From contig JAUQWZ010000024.1 in NCBI GenBank assembly GCA_030834905.1, positions 124,001 to 188,000 on the forward strand: a stretch of DNA of 64,000 nt. The letters run 5' to 3'. The position numbers were made by a program, and so were the translations under genes. The DNA comes from Aggregatilineales bacterium. Lineage in GTDB: Bacteria > Chloroflexota > Anaerolineae > Aggregatilineales > Phototrophicaceae. Numbering within the stretch: the first letter of the stretch is position 1; every line of letters begins with the position of its first letter. The notes beneath the pieces were generated by a model that was given only the letters and a program-made list of their open reading frames with translations, had not been told where the DNA came from and did not search any database. This document shows positions 1-9,216 of the stretch, piece by piece.

Positions 1-1
1 T

Positions 2-679
2 TTTGTCGCGGCGCTGCGCCGCCAACATCACGTCGCGCTGATCGCCGAAGTGAAACACGCCTCGCCCAGCAAGGGCGTGCTTATTGAGCCGTTCGATCCG
101 GTGGGACTGGGCGGCATTTACGCCGAGTCGGGCGCGGCGGCGATTTCGGTGCTGACCGACGAACCGTTCTTTCAAGGGCATCTCGACGATATGCGCGCGG
201 TGCGGCAGGCGGTGGCTGTGCCGGTGCTGCGTAAGGATTTCATCATCGATCCGTATCAGGTCTACGAGGGGCGAGCGGCGGGCGCGGACGCCATGCTGTT
301 GATTGTGGCAGCGCTCACCGACAGCCAGCTTGCTGACCTGCACGCGCTGATTACGGGGCTGGGCATGGCGGCGCTGGTGGAAGCCCACAACGAAGCCGAG
401 ATGCAGCGGGCGCTGAAACTGGGCGCGAAGCTGATCGGCGTCAATAACCGCGATCTGAAGACGTTCCGCGAAGACCTGCAAACGACCGCCAGGCTGGTCA
501 AACTTGCGCCGTCTGACGTGACGCTGGTGGCAGAAAGCGCCATCCGCAGCGCCGAGGACGTGCTGCGCATGGGGCAGCTTGGGGCGCGCGCGGTGCTGGT
601 TGGCGAAGGGTTGGTGAAAGCGGACAATATCGCCCTACAGGCGCGATCCTTCAGCAGCCAACCGCGAGGTGAATCATGA
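2..679 (+). CDS. trpC: Indole-3-glycerol phosphate synthase, 5'-truncated by the window edge
   Basis: Cytosolic (beta/alpha)8-barrel enzyme that closes the indole ring: CdRP to indole-3-glycerol phosphate in tryptophan synthesis. The frame is already open at base 2. The first visible residues lead into LIAEVKHASPSKG, which holds the family's catalytic Lys and the SPSKG signature. LRKDFIIDPYQV, the phosphate-site IGVNNRDL, the LVAES strand (family LVAESGI, here SAI) and VLVGEGL follow in order. Roughly the first 40 residues lie outside the window; the GTG at 50 is internal and is not the start. The stop overlaps the trpF start by 4 bases (ATGA), so the two are probably translationally coupled. 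Confidence 0.96.
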   Translation, partial: FVAALRRQHHVALIAEVKHASPSKGVLIEPFDPVGLGGIYAESGAAAISVLTDEPFFQGHLDDMRAVRQAVAVPVLRKDFIIDPYQVYEGRAAGADAMLLIVAALTDSQLADLHALITGLGMAALVEAHNEAEMQRALKLGAKLIGVNNRDLKTFREDLQTTARLVKLAPSDVTLVAESAIRSAEDVLRMGQLGARAVLVGEGLVKADNIALQARSFSSQPRGES

Positions 680-1338
680 CCAGAGTCAAAATATGCGGCA
701 TTACGTCGCTCGAAGACGGGCTGGCGGCGGCGCAAGCCGGAGCCGATATGCTGGGCTTGAACTTCTACCGGCGCAGCCCGCGCTTTATTGAGTCAGACGC
801 GGCGGCGGCATTGTGCGCGGCATTACGCTCGGAACTGGGCGCGGACTGCCCAACTCTGATCGGATTGTTCGTCAACGAAATCGTCGGGCGGATATCGATC
901 ACGATGGGCAAAGTTGGGCTGAAGTTCGTGCAGTTAAGCGGCGACGAAAGCGGCGAAATGGTGCGGGAACTGAAAGGCACTGGCTACAAAGCCATTCGCC
1001 CACGCAGCAAAGCTGAAGCGCTGGACGATGCCGCCTATTTCACCGAGTTCGCGCCGACCGACGAGCGCGTTCCGTCGCTGCTGCTGGACGCCTATCATCC
1101 TGATTTGTACGGCGGGACAGGCGAACAGGCGAGTATCGAAGTAGCGCTGGCGGTAACAGCGGCGGTGCCGCGCCTGATGCTGGCGGGCGGCTTGAAGCCA
1201 GAAAACGTTGGTGGCATTGTGCGCCAGGCGCAGCCCTGGGGCGTAGACGTAGCAAGCGGCGTCGAGTTTGACGGACAGCCGGGCAGGAAAGACGCGATGA
1301 AAATGCGCGATTTCGTGCAGGCGGCGAAAGCAGGCTGA
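676..1338 (+). CDS. trpF: Phosphoribosylanthranilate isomerase
   Basis: Cytosolic TIM-barrel enzyme that isomerises N-(5'-phosphoribosyl)anthranilate to CdRP, the step before TrpC. The 220 aa length is normal. The N-terminal VKICGIT contains the catalytic Cys, LLDAY contains the catalytic Asp, and GGTG and LAGGLKPENV form the phosphate-binding end. The usual QLHGDE is QLSGDE here. The start overlaps trpC by 4 bases. After the stop there is a short hairpin-prone spacer and an unrelated gene before trpB, so the operon is interrupted but not obviously terminated. Confidence 0.95.
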   Translation: MTRVKICGITSLEDGLAAAQAGADMLGLNFYRRSPRFIESDAAAALCAALRSELGADCPTLIGLFVNEIVGRISITMGKVGLKFVQLSGDESGEMVRELKGTGYKAIRPRSKAEALDDAAYFTEFAPTDERVPSLLLDAYHPDLYGGTGEQASIEVALAVTAAVPRLMLAGGLKPENVGGIVRQAQPWGVDVASGVEFDGQPGRKDAMKMRDFVQAAKAG

Positions 1339-1434
1339 CGCGGAAAAGCGGCGGGCGCTTTCCGTTACATTAATGTGAAATCGCGATGACGGTTAGTAGG
1401 CTGTATGCAGCGGAAAGTAAAGACAGGATATAAC

Positions 1435-1837
1435 ATGGGTTACACCTATTATCGATTGATGACAATGATACCGCCGGATGCGACAATAACTCTGGGTAAT
1501 GTGACGGATGCGTTGGAACAGCGATTCAGTCTCATTCAATCCCCTCCAGCTATTAATGTTCAAGAGAAGATGTGTACTTTAGATTGGAGCAACTGGCAGT
1601 TTCGTATGTATTGGGAAGATGAGCCGCATGTAGAAGAGGAATCACGCGAGATTGCCAAAAGATTCGCCTCTGGACGTGCAGACACCGAACGGATTGCTTC
1701 ATGCAATCGACGGATTACGACTGCTGCCGATGATGACCCAAATATGGATCACTTCAACCATTACGTATTTGTAATGGAGGTGCTTGAAGCTTTCGAGGGC
1801 ATCTACGTTTTCGATCCAAATGGCGGGAAATTTACCG

Positions 1838-1845
<8 letters not shown>
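1435..1845 (+). CDS. Hypothetical protein inserted between trpF and trpB
   Basis: I do not recognise this 136 aa protein. It is acidic and soluble, rich in Tyr/Trp/Met at the N-terminus and ending in FDPNGGKF, with no signal peptide or membrane segment. I chose ATG 1435 over ATG 1405 because AGGA lies 6 bases upstream. Base composition is visibly more AT-rich than the flanking trp genes, which suggests a later insertion. Its last 8 bases overlap the trpB start, so it is translated as part of the operon. Size and composition would fit a small immunity-type or accessory protein, but nothing in the sequence proves a role. Confidence 0.6.
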
Positions 1846-3056
<1,211 letters not shown>

Positions 3057-3064
<8 letters not shown>

Positions 3065-4334
3065 GGTCGAACAGCGCCACGTCGTCGGAGCGATTCTCTA
3101 CAACGAACGCGGCGAAGTCCTGCTTCAGCAGCGCGACCACAAGCCGAATCTGCGCTACGCGGGCTGCTGGACACTCTTTGGCGGCGCAGTGGAAGATGGC
3201 GAGACCTTTGACGAAGCCATCCGGCGCGAGCTGATCGAAGAACTCGATCTCGAAGTGCTGCTGACCTTTTGGCTGGATTATGAATGTCCGGCGCGCACAG
3301 TGCCCGGCGAAGTCGTGACCACCAATCACGTCTACGTTGGTCAGGTGCGGCGTGACCTGAACAGCCTGACGCTGCTGGAAGGGCAGGCGATGGCGTATTT
3401 CACGCCGGAAGCAGCGGCGCTTCAGCAGCTTGCTTTCGAGCAAAGCTGGCTGATCGAGCAGTTCTACCGACGGCACAATACATTACCAGCGGTTGTTGCA
3501 GCAGAAACGGCAGGTAAAGGAATGACTACCAAAACGATGACCGGCGTTGATGCAGTCACGGCGATATTTGAGCAGGCGAAAACGGAAGGGCGGGCGGCGT
3601 TTCTGCCGTACTTTCCCATAGGTTATCCCACTTACGACGCTTCACTGGACGCGATCACGGCGATGGCGGCACTGGGCGTGGATGGCTTTGAGATCGGCAT
3701 CCCCTTCAGCGATCCGCTGGCGGATGGTCCCGTGATTCAGGCGGCGACGCAGATCGCGCTGGAGAACGGCATGACAACGCGCCGGTGCCTGGAAGCGGTA
3801 CGCGAATTACGAGCGCGCGGCGTGACGCAACCGATGCTGCTGATGGGCTATCTCAACCCGATACTGGCATACGGCGTTGAAGCGTTTGTGGCGGACGTGA
3901 AAGCGGCGGGCGCGGAGGGCTTGATCGTGCCCGACCTGCCGCCGGATGAGGGTGAGTTCATTGCAGAAGTATGCCAGCGCGAAGGTCTGGCGCTGGTGTT
4001 CTTCGTCGCGCCCACCAGCAGCGACGAGCGAATCGCGCTGGTGGCGCAGCGGGCAACCGGCTTCATCTATGTGGTGTCGCTGACGGGCATCACCGGCGAG
4101 CGTAAGGAACTGCCCGCCGATCTGACCGAGTTCGTCTCACGTCTGCGTAAACAGACTCGGAACGTGCCGCTGGTGATGGGCTTCGGCATCAGCACACCGG
4201 AGCATGTGCGTCTGGTGAGCCAGCTGGTGGACGGCGTCATCGTCGGCAGCGCCATCGTCCGCGCGGGCAAAGCGGGGACAGAGGCGGTCAGGACACTGAC
4301 TCAGGCGCTGCTAGAAGGACTTAGTGCTGAGTGA
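3057..4334 (+). CDS. trpA: Nudix hydrolase-tryptophan synthase alpha chain in-frame fusion
   Basis: One 425-codon frame encodes two domains. Residues 1-145 are a Nudix hydrolase: the box at 43-62 runs G-x5-E-x7-REL-x-EE, with the metal-binding Glu residues present. Residues 156-425 are a complete TrpA, which cleaves indoleglycerol phosphate to indole and G3[16 protein letters not shown] holds the catalytic Glu212 and Asp223, and [20 protein letters not shown] and [10 protein letters not shown] follow. The linker at 142-156 is short and Ala-rich. No stop separates the domains, but Met156 (ATG 3522) has an AGGT-like sequence 7 bases upstream, so TrpA alone could also be made by internal initiation. 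The start overlaps trpB by 8 bases. Confidence 0.88.
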
Positions 4335-4344
4335 AAGAAGCTGA

Positions 4345-4410
4345 AAGTGCAAAGTCTAAAGTTCAAAGTACATACGTCATGTATCACTTTCAACTTTTCA
4401 CTTTGAACTT
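4345..4410. repeat. AAGT-rich imperfect hairpin after trpA
   Basis: An 11-base arm (4359-4369) is perfectly complementary to 4400-4410, with an inner TACAT/ATGTA stem around 4376. The region is built of AAAGT/ACTTT words, unlike the GC-rich genes beside it. It may act as a transcription terminator or be a dispersed element; a similar one lies at 62620-62696. Confidence 0.6.
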
Positions 4411-4428
4411 GTCACTTCGCTCTGTTTG

Positions 4429-4458
4429 TTGACAGCGCTTCAACAACCGTGTTATGCT
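4429..4458 (+). promoter_or_regulatory. Sigma-70-type promoter of the aroH-aroF-tyrA unit
   Basis: A perfect TTGACA at 4429-4434 is followed after 18 bases by TATGCT at 4453-4458. Predicted transcription start is near 4465, about 30 bases before the leader reading frame. It is one of the strongest promoter matches in the window and separates the aro unit from trp. Confidence 0.7.
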
Positions 4459-4495
4459 CTGCGACTAGAGATCTGAGGTGTTCAGGACTATTTTC

Positions 4496-4588
4496 GTGAC
4501 CAGCTTCGCCCAGCCGAACCGCTATGCTTATTACTACTACTTTAGCGGCGACATAGTCGAGGGTCGGGCGTTGCCTACTGCGAAGTAG
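4496..4588 (+). CDS. Putative Tyr/Phe-rich leader peptide of the aro operon attenuator
   Basis: A 30-codon frame starts at GTG 4496 with AGGA at 4484-4487, 8 bases upstream, and stops at TAG 4586. Codons 10-16 read Tyr-Ala-Tyr-Tyr-Tyr-Tyr-Phe, with another Phe at codon 4. An alternative in-frame GTG at 4478 would add two more Phe codons. It sits between a promoter and a terminator hairpin, directly ahead of chorismate mutase, DAHP synthase and prephenate dehydrogenase. This is the arrangement of enteric pheA/trp leaders, in which ribosome stalling at scarce charged tRNA prevents termination. The layout is seen in the sequence; the mechanism is inferred. Confidence 0.7.
   Translation: MTSFAQPNRYAYYYYFSGDIVEGRALPTAK
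4575..4588 (+). promoter_or_regulatory. GNRA-capped hairpin over the leader stop codon
   Basis: CTACT and AGTAG pair around a GCGA tetraloop, and the 3' arm contains the leader stop codon. AAGTAGT (4583-4589) can instead pair with ACTACTT inside the Tyr codon run (4536-4542). The two structures are mutually exclusive, as expected of ribosome-controlled folding. Confidence 0.5.
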
Positions 4589-4610
4589 TCGGAATAAACC
4601 GGGTGCATTC

Positions 4611-4646
4611 AAGGCGCAGAGCAATACGCTCCGCGCCTTTTTTATT
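4611..4646 (+). terminator. Rho-independent terminator (attenuator) before aroH
   Basis: AAGGCGCAGAGC pairs with GCTCCGCGCCTT (11 of 12 positions, one A-C mismatch) around a 5-base loop. A run of T follows directly. It lies between the leader peptide stop and aroH, so it would end transcription unless an alternative fold forms. Confidence 0.85.
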
Positions 4647-4673
4647 TTCGCGGGCAGACACGAGGAAGCACAG

Positions 4674-5084
4674 ATGATTAAACTTCGAGGCGTGAGAGGA
4701 GCGACGACGGTGGAGGAGAATACGCACCAAGCCATCCTGAGCGCAACGCGGGAACTGCTGGACGCCATCATCCAGGAAAACGACATTGACGAGGAGGATG
4801 TCGCCAGCGTGCTGTTTTCGACCACGCCGGATTTGAACATGTGCTTCCCGGCGAAGGCAGCCCGTGACCTGGGCTGGCATCGGACGGCGTTGATGGGTTT
4901 TCAGGAGATCGATCATCCTGAGGGGATACCGCGCTGTATACGGGTGCTGATTCACTGGAACACGCCCAAGAGCCTGGACGAGATCAAGCACGTCTATATG
5001 GAACGGGCGCTGGTGCTGCGCCCGGATTTGTTTCCCTATCCCGATAACAAGGTCGTAGTGCAATCGAAAGAGGAAGTCCGATGA
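4674..5084 (+). CDS. aroH: Chorismate mutase, AroH class
   Basis: Monofunctional trimeric chorismate mutase (B. subtilis AroH fold) that converts chorismate to prephenate, the branch point to Tyr and Phe. At 136 aa it has the family signatures: the N-terminal [11 protein letters not shown] with its active-site Arg, [10 protein letters not shown], and [10 protein letters not shown] near the C-terminus. The start ATG has a GAGGAAG ribosome site 8 bases upstream. It is the first structural gene behind the Tyr/Phe leader and overlaps aroF by 4 bases. Confidence 0.95.
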   Translation: MIKLRGVRGATTVEENTHQAILSATRELLDAIIQENDIDEEDVASVLFSTTPDLNMCFPAKAARDLGWHRTALMGFQEIDHPEGIPRCIRVLIHWNTPKSLDEIKHVYMERALVLRPDLFPYPDNKVVVQSKEEVR

Positions 5085-6097
5085 TTGTCATCATGAAACT
5101 GACCGCGACTGCCCGCGATATTTCCAATGTTATCGCGCGGGTGAAGATGGATGGCTACGAGGCGCACCTGTCCGAAGGCGAAGCGCATACGATTATCGGG
5201 CTGGTGGGCGAAAGCCCAACCCCGCTGCGCGAGGATCATTACAGTACGATGGACGGCGTGGATCGGGTGGTGCGCGTGTCGTCGCCCTACAAGCTCGCCA
5301 GCCGCAACTACCACCCGAACGATACGCTGGTGGCGCTGAACGGCTCGCACGCCGGTTCAAAGCAGGTGCTGGTGATTGCCGGTCCGTGTTCGGTGGAAAG
5401 CCGCGAGCAGACCATCGAGATCGCTCACGCCGTCAAAGAGGCGGGCGCGACGGCGATGCGGGGCGGGGCATTCAAGCCGCGCACGTCGCCCTACAGCTTC
5501 CAGGGACACGGCGAAAAGGGATTGCAGTGGCTGGCGGAAGCCCGCGAACAGACCGGGCTGCCCATCGTCACCGAAGTGATGGATCCGGCGCTGGTGCCGA
5601 TGGTATGCGACTATGCCGACGTGCTTCAGGTGGGGGCGCGCAACATGCAGAATTTCGCCCTGCTGCACGCGGTTGGCGAAAGCCAGCAAACGGTGCTGCT
5701 CAAGCGCGGCATGGCGAACACCATGGAAGACCTGCTTATGTCGGCTGAATACATCCTGTCGCATGGCAACAGCCGCGTCATGCTGTGCGAGCGCGGTATC
5801 CGCACCTTCGAGAAATACACCCGCAACACCTTCGACGTGAACGCGATTCCAGTGTTGAAGGCGCGGTCGCATCTGCCGGTGATCGCTGACCCAAGCCACG
5901 CGGTTGGCTACTCGGAACACGTCACGGCGATTGCGCTGGCGGCGGTGGCGGCGGGCGCGGACGGCTTGATCGTCGAAGTACATCCCTGCCCGGCAGAAGC
6001 CATGAGCGACGGGCGGCAGAGCCTCGATTACGATGGCTTCAGGAAGATGATCGACTCGGTGCGCCTGGTCGCAGAAGCGGTGGGGCGGACGGCATAA
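5081..6097 (+). CDS. aroF: 3-deoxy-7-phosphoheptulonate synthase with N-terminal regulatory domain
   Basis: DAHP synthase, the first step of the shikimate pathway (PEP + erythrose-4-phosphate). The 338 aa chain has the layout of the Thermotoga maritima enzyme. An N-terminal ferredoxin-like domain (about 1-70, MIVIMKL start) binds Tyr/Phe for feedback inhibition in that family, and a catalytic barrel follows with [47 protein letters not shown] and DPSHA. Allosteric inhibition by Tyr/Phe would match the Tyr/Phe leader upstream. ATGA overlap with aroH; the stop shares a base with the tyrA start (TAATG). Confidence 0.96.
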   Translation: MIVIMKLTATARDISNVIARVKMDGYEAHLSEGEAHTIIGLVGESPTPLREDHYSTMDGVDRVVRVSSPYKLASRNYHPNDTLVALNGSHAGSKQVLVIAGPCSVESREQTIEIAHAVKEAGATAMRGGAFKPRTSPYSFQGHGEKGLQWLAEAREQTGLPIVTEVMDPALVPMVCDYADVLQVGARNMQNFALLHAVGESQQTVLLKRGMANTMEDLLMSAEYILSHGNSRVMLCERGIRTFEKYTRNTFDVNAIPVLKARSHLPVIADPSHAVGYSEHVTAIALAAVAAGADGLIVEVHPCPAEAMSDGRQSLDYDGFRKMIDSVRLVAEAVGRTA

Positions 6098-7026
6098 TGT
6101 CAGCCGATGGCTTTACTGGCGGCGCGATGCCCGGCGGCTTTCGCGCTCATCATCTGGCGGTGGTTGGACTTGGCTTGATGGGCGGTTCGCTGGCGCTGGC
6201 GCTGCGACCCTACTGCCAGACGATCACCGGGATTGAACTCAACGAGGCAGCGCGCGGCTACGCGCAGCAGCAGGGGGTAGTCGATCAGACGACTGACGAT
6301 CTGCGGGCAGGCGTTGCCGAGGCAGACGCGGTCATCCTCGCCGCGCCGGTACGAGCAATCATCAGCCTGACGCGCGGGCGCATTGGTTCGTACCTGCGCT
6401 CAAATACGCTGCTGATTGACATTGGCAGCACGAAAGAGGATATTTGTGATGCCATGGGGACGCTTCCAATCGGTATTCAGGCGGTCGGCGGTCACCCGAT
6501 GACGGGCAAGGAATCCAGCGGCGTTGAAGCCAGTGACGCGGCGCTGTTCCACCACCGCCCGTTCGTGCTGTGCGCCACCCGCCGCACAACACCTGCCGCG
6601 CGGCTGCGGGCGCTGGCGCTGATCGAGGCAATTGGCGCGGTGCCGATTGAGATGGACGCGCACAAACATGACCGCGTGGTGGCGGCAATCAGCCATCTGC
6701 CGTATTTGTTAAGCGCGGCGCTGGTGGCAACGGTGGCTCAGGAAGGGCAAAAAGACGACTCGGTCTGGAAGCTGGCGGCGGGCGGTTTCCGCGATATGTC
6801 GCGGCTGGCTGCCAGTGACCTGGACATGATGAATGACATCCTCAGCACCAATTCGCAGGCGGTGGCGACGATGCTGGCGCTGTTCCGAATGCAGTTGGCG
6901 ATGATCGAGGCGCGGCTGATTTCAGAAGAAAACGGCAGGCTGCTGGAACTGCTCGAACCCGCGCGCGAGGCGCGGCTGTCGTGGGCGAACGGCGGGCAAG
7001 ACAAACTACAGGTGCAAAAAACTTAA
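6097..7026 (+). CDS. tyrA: Prephenate dehydrogenase
   Basis: NAD(P)-dependent oxidative decarboxylation of prephenate to 4-hydroxyphenylpyruvate, committing flux to tyrosine. The 309 aa chain has a Rossmann nucleotide site VVGLGLMGGSLA at about 22-33. GGHPMTGKESSG follows with the catalytic His, then ISHLPYLLSAAL and WKLAAGGFRDMSRLA of the helical dimerisation domain. There is no C-terminal ACT domain, so Tyr control is more likely at the DAHP synthase or transcript level. No pheA (prephenate dehydratase) is seen in this window. Confidence 0.94.
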   Translation: MSADGFTGGAMPGGFRAHHLAVVGLGLMGGSLALALRPYCQTITGIELNEAARGYAQQQGVVDQTTDDLRAGVAEADAVILAAPVRAIISLTRGRIGSYLRSNTLLIDIGSTKEDICDAMGTLPIGIQAVGGHPMTGKESSGVEASDAALFHHRPFVLCATRRTTPAARLRALALIEAIGAVPIEMDAHKHDRVVAAISHLPYLLSAALVATVAQEGQKDDSVWKLAAGGFRDMSRLAASDLDMMNDILSTNSQAVATMLALFRMQLAMIEARLISEENGRLLELLEPAREARLSWANGGQDKLQVQKT

Positions 7027-7060
7027 CGCGAAGGCGCAAAGACGCAGGGGCGCAAAGAGG
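7025..7060 (+). repeat. Dispersed GACGCAAAGNNGCNAAGAGG-type repeat, copy 1
   Basis: A purine-rich unit of alternating GCGAAGG/CGCAAAG words begins at the tyrA stop and ends in AAAGAGG just before aroA ATG 7066, where it supplies the Shine-Dalgarno sequence. It is related to the units at 9186, 9705 and 35461. Confidence 0.7.
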
Positions 7061-7065
7061 GGGAT

Positions 7066-8376
7066 ATGGCTCAAGACTGCTTTGTCGTGCAGCCGGGTAA
7101 GGCGCTGCATGGGACCACGACGGTGCCGGGGGACAAGTCGATTTCACATCGAGCGGTGTTTTTCGGGGCGCTGGCGTCGGGCATCAGCCATGTGCGCGGC
7201 TGGCTGCCAGCGGGCGACACCGAGGCGTCGCTGCAGACGACGCGCGCGCTGGGCATCGAAATTGAGCGCCACAGCGACACCGACCTGACCATTTACGGCG
7301 GCACTATCCGCCAGCCGGACGCGCCGCTGAATCTGGTCAATGCCGGGACGGGTATCCGCCTGCTGGCGGGGATCATGGTTGGGCAGCCGTTCGAGAGCGT
7401 GCTCGATGGCAGCGAACAACTGCGCCGCCGCCCGATGAATCGCGTCATCGACCCGCTGCGGATGATGGGGGCGAATATCGAAGGCAGCAGCGGCTGCGCG
7501 CCGCTGGTTATCAAGCCAGCCCGGCTGCATGGCATCGAGTATGACCTGCCCGTTGCTAGCGCCCAGGTCAAAAGCGCGGTGCTGCTGGCGGGACTGTTCG
7601 CCGACGGTGAAACGGTGGTGCGACAGCCGGGTCCGGCGCGCGACCATACCGAACGGATGCTGGCGGCGATGGGCGCGAATCTCGTCACCCAGGGCGATAC
7701 TGTCATCCTGAAGCCCGACGCTGCGCTCAAGCCGATGGATTTCACTGTGCCGGGCGATTTGTCGTCGGCGGCATTTCTGATCGTAGCGGCACTGATCCTG
7801 CCGGGGAGCGAGATCCGACTGACTGGCGTCAGCCTCAACCCGACACGCACCGGCATCCTCGACGTGCTGCGGGAGATGGGCGCGGACATGACTGTGACCG
7901 AAACAGGACTAGAAGCCGGCGATCCAGTTGGAACGATTATCGCGCGGTACAGCGCCCTCAAAGGCGTGAGCGTTGGCGGAGAGGTCGTCGTGCGGATGAT
8001 CGACGAGTTCCCGATCTTCATGGTGGCGGCGCTGTTTGCCGAAGGTCAGACGATGGTGCGCGACGCGGGTGAACTGCGCGTCAAAGAGACGGATCGGCTC
8101 GCCGTAATGACTGAGGAACTGCGCAAGTTCGGCGCGCAGATCACCGAAACCGAAGATGGCTTTATCATCGTCGGGCGGCAGCGTTTGAACGGCGCGACGG
8201 TCTATGGGCATGATGACCACCGCATTGCGATGAGTCTGGTGGTGGCGGGGCTGGCAGCCGGAGGCGAAACGACGGTGCTGGACGCGCGCTGCGCGGGCGA
8301 TTCGTTCCCCGGTTATGCCGAAACGCTGCATCGTCTGGGCGCGGACGTAGCTGTGCGGGAGCTGGCAGGTGAATAA
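7066..8376 (+). CDS. aroA: 3-phosphoshikimate 1-carboxyvinyltransferase (EPSP synthase)
   Basis: Transfers the enolpyruvyl group of PEP to shikimate-3-phosphate. The 436 aa chain has the two-domain MurA-like fold. PGDKSISHRA holds Lys24/Ser25 for substrate binding. NAGTGIRLL (class I enzymes have NAGTAMR), GSEQLRRRPM with the PEP-binding Arg, DEFP with the catalytic Asp, RVKETDR and DHRIAMSL follow. NAGTG in place of NAGTA resembles class II-like, less glyphosate-sensitive enzymes, but sensitivity cannot be read from sequence alone. A GAGGGGG ribosome site derived from the upstream repeat precedes ATG 7066. Its end overlaps aroE by 8 bases. Confidence 0.96.
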   Translation: MAQDCFVVQPGKALHGTTTVPGDKSISHRAVFFGALASGISHVRGWLPAGDTEASLQTTRALGIEIERHSDTDLTIYGGTIRQPDAPLNLVNAGTGIRLLAGIMVGQPFESVLDGSEQLRRRPMNRVIDPLRMMGANIEGSSGCAPLVIKPARLHGIEYDLPVASAQVKSAVLLAGLFADGETVVRQPGPARDHTERMLAAMGANLVTQGDTVILKPDAALKPMDFTVPGDLSSAAFLIVAALILPGSEIRLTGVSLNPTRTGILDVLREMGADMTVTETGLEAGDPVGTIIARYSALKGVSVGGEVVVRMIDEFPIFMVAALFAEGQTMVRDAGELRVKETDRLAVMTEELRKFGAQITETEDGFIIVGRQRLNGATVYGHDDHRIAMSLVVAGLAAGGETTVLDARCAGDSFPGYAETLHRLGADVAVRELAGE

Positions 8377-9187
8377 GGTTGGGGTGATAGGCTGGCCCGT
8401 GGATCACAGCCTGAGTCCGGTGATGCACAACGCGGCGTTCGCGGCATTGGGCATGACCGACTGGTTCTACGACAAGATGGCGATCCCGCCGGACATTGTC
8501 GGCTTGAGCCTGCGCGAACTGCGCGACCATGGTTTCACCGGCATCAACGTGACTGTGCCGCACAAGCAGGCGGTGATGCGCTACGTTACTGCTGACGAAC
8601 GCGCGCAGGCAATCGGCGCGGTCAACACGATTGACTTCCGCGCCAACGTGGGCACGAACACTGACGTCAGCGGCTTCATGGACGATTTAGCCGCACACGG
8701 CGTGGAAATCGCCGGGCAGAATGTGATCGTGCTCGGCGCGGGCGGGGCGGCGCGGGCGGCGGTCTACGGGCTGGCGCAGGCTGGCGCGAATGTCGCCATC
8801 GTCAACCGCACGCCGGAAAAGACCGAGCAGTTGATCAGCGATCTGGGCGTCGATGCGATGCCGATGACGTTCGAAAAGGCGGCGAAGGGCAAAGCCGCGC
8901 TGATCGTCAACTGTACCTCGGTCGGTATGTACCCAAAGATCGACGACAGCCCCTGGACGGACGAAGTGCCGTTTCCGCCGCGCGTGACGGTATATGACAT
9001 GGTGTACCGCCCGCAGACGACGAAGCTCATGCGGCAGGCAGAGGCGAACGGCGGTCGCGCTATCGGCGGTCTGGGGATGCTGGTGCGGCAGGGCGCGGCG
9101 GCATTTTCCATCTGGACAGGGCAAGAAGCACCTGTAGACGTGATGTTCGCGGCGCTGGAAGAAGCACTAAAAGAGAACTCTGGCTGA
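8369..9187 (+). CDS. aroE: Shikimate dehydrogenase
   Basis: NADP-dependent reduction of 3-dehydroshikimate to shikimate. The 272 aa chain has GWPVDHSLSPVMHN at the substrate site, NVTVPHK with the catalytic Lys, NTDVSGF with the catalytic Asp, the Rossmann LGAGGAARA, VNRT as the NADP 2'-phosphate motif, and GLGMLVRQGAAAF at the C-terminus. GTG 8369 is the only start that gives the full KVGVIG strand, and it overlaps the aroA stop by 8 bases. Confidence 0.95.
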   Translation: MNKVGVIGWPVDHSLSPVMHNAAFAALGMTDWFYDKMAIPPDIVGLSLRELRDHGFTGINVTVPHKQAVMRYVTADERAQAIGAVNTIDFRANVGTNTDVSGFMDDLAAHGVEIAGQNVIVLGAGGAARAAVYGLAQAGANVAIVNRTPEKTEQLISDLGVDAMPMTFEKAAKGKAALIVNCTSVGMYPKIDDSPWTDEVPFPPRVTVYDMVYRPQTTKLMRQAEANGGRAIGGLGMLVRQGAAAFSIWTGQEAPVDVMFAALEEALKENSG

Positions 9188-9216
9188 ACCGCCGAGACAC
9201 AAAGGACACGAAGAGG
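9186..9216 (+). repeat. Dispersed GACGCAAAG-type repeat, copy 2
   Basis: GAACCGCCGAGACACAAAGG followed by ACACGAAGAGG spans the whole spacer between the aroE stop and the acetyltransferase start at 9217. The terminal AAGAGG abuts the ATG, which is closer than an optimal Shine-Dalgarno. Confidence 0.75.

Noticed and set aside
4465-4673. T-box riboswitch as the explanation of the aroH leader
   Set aside because: I see no T-box bulge sequence (TGGNACCGCG-like) or stem I specifier layout; a short translated frame with Tyr codons explains it better.
4412-4840. Antisense frame across the aro leader
   Set aside because: It would overlap a promoter, terminator and aroH; the low-complexity translation lacks any family pattern.
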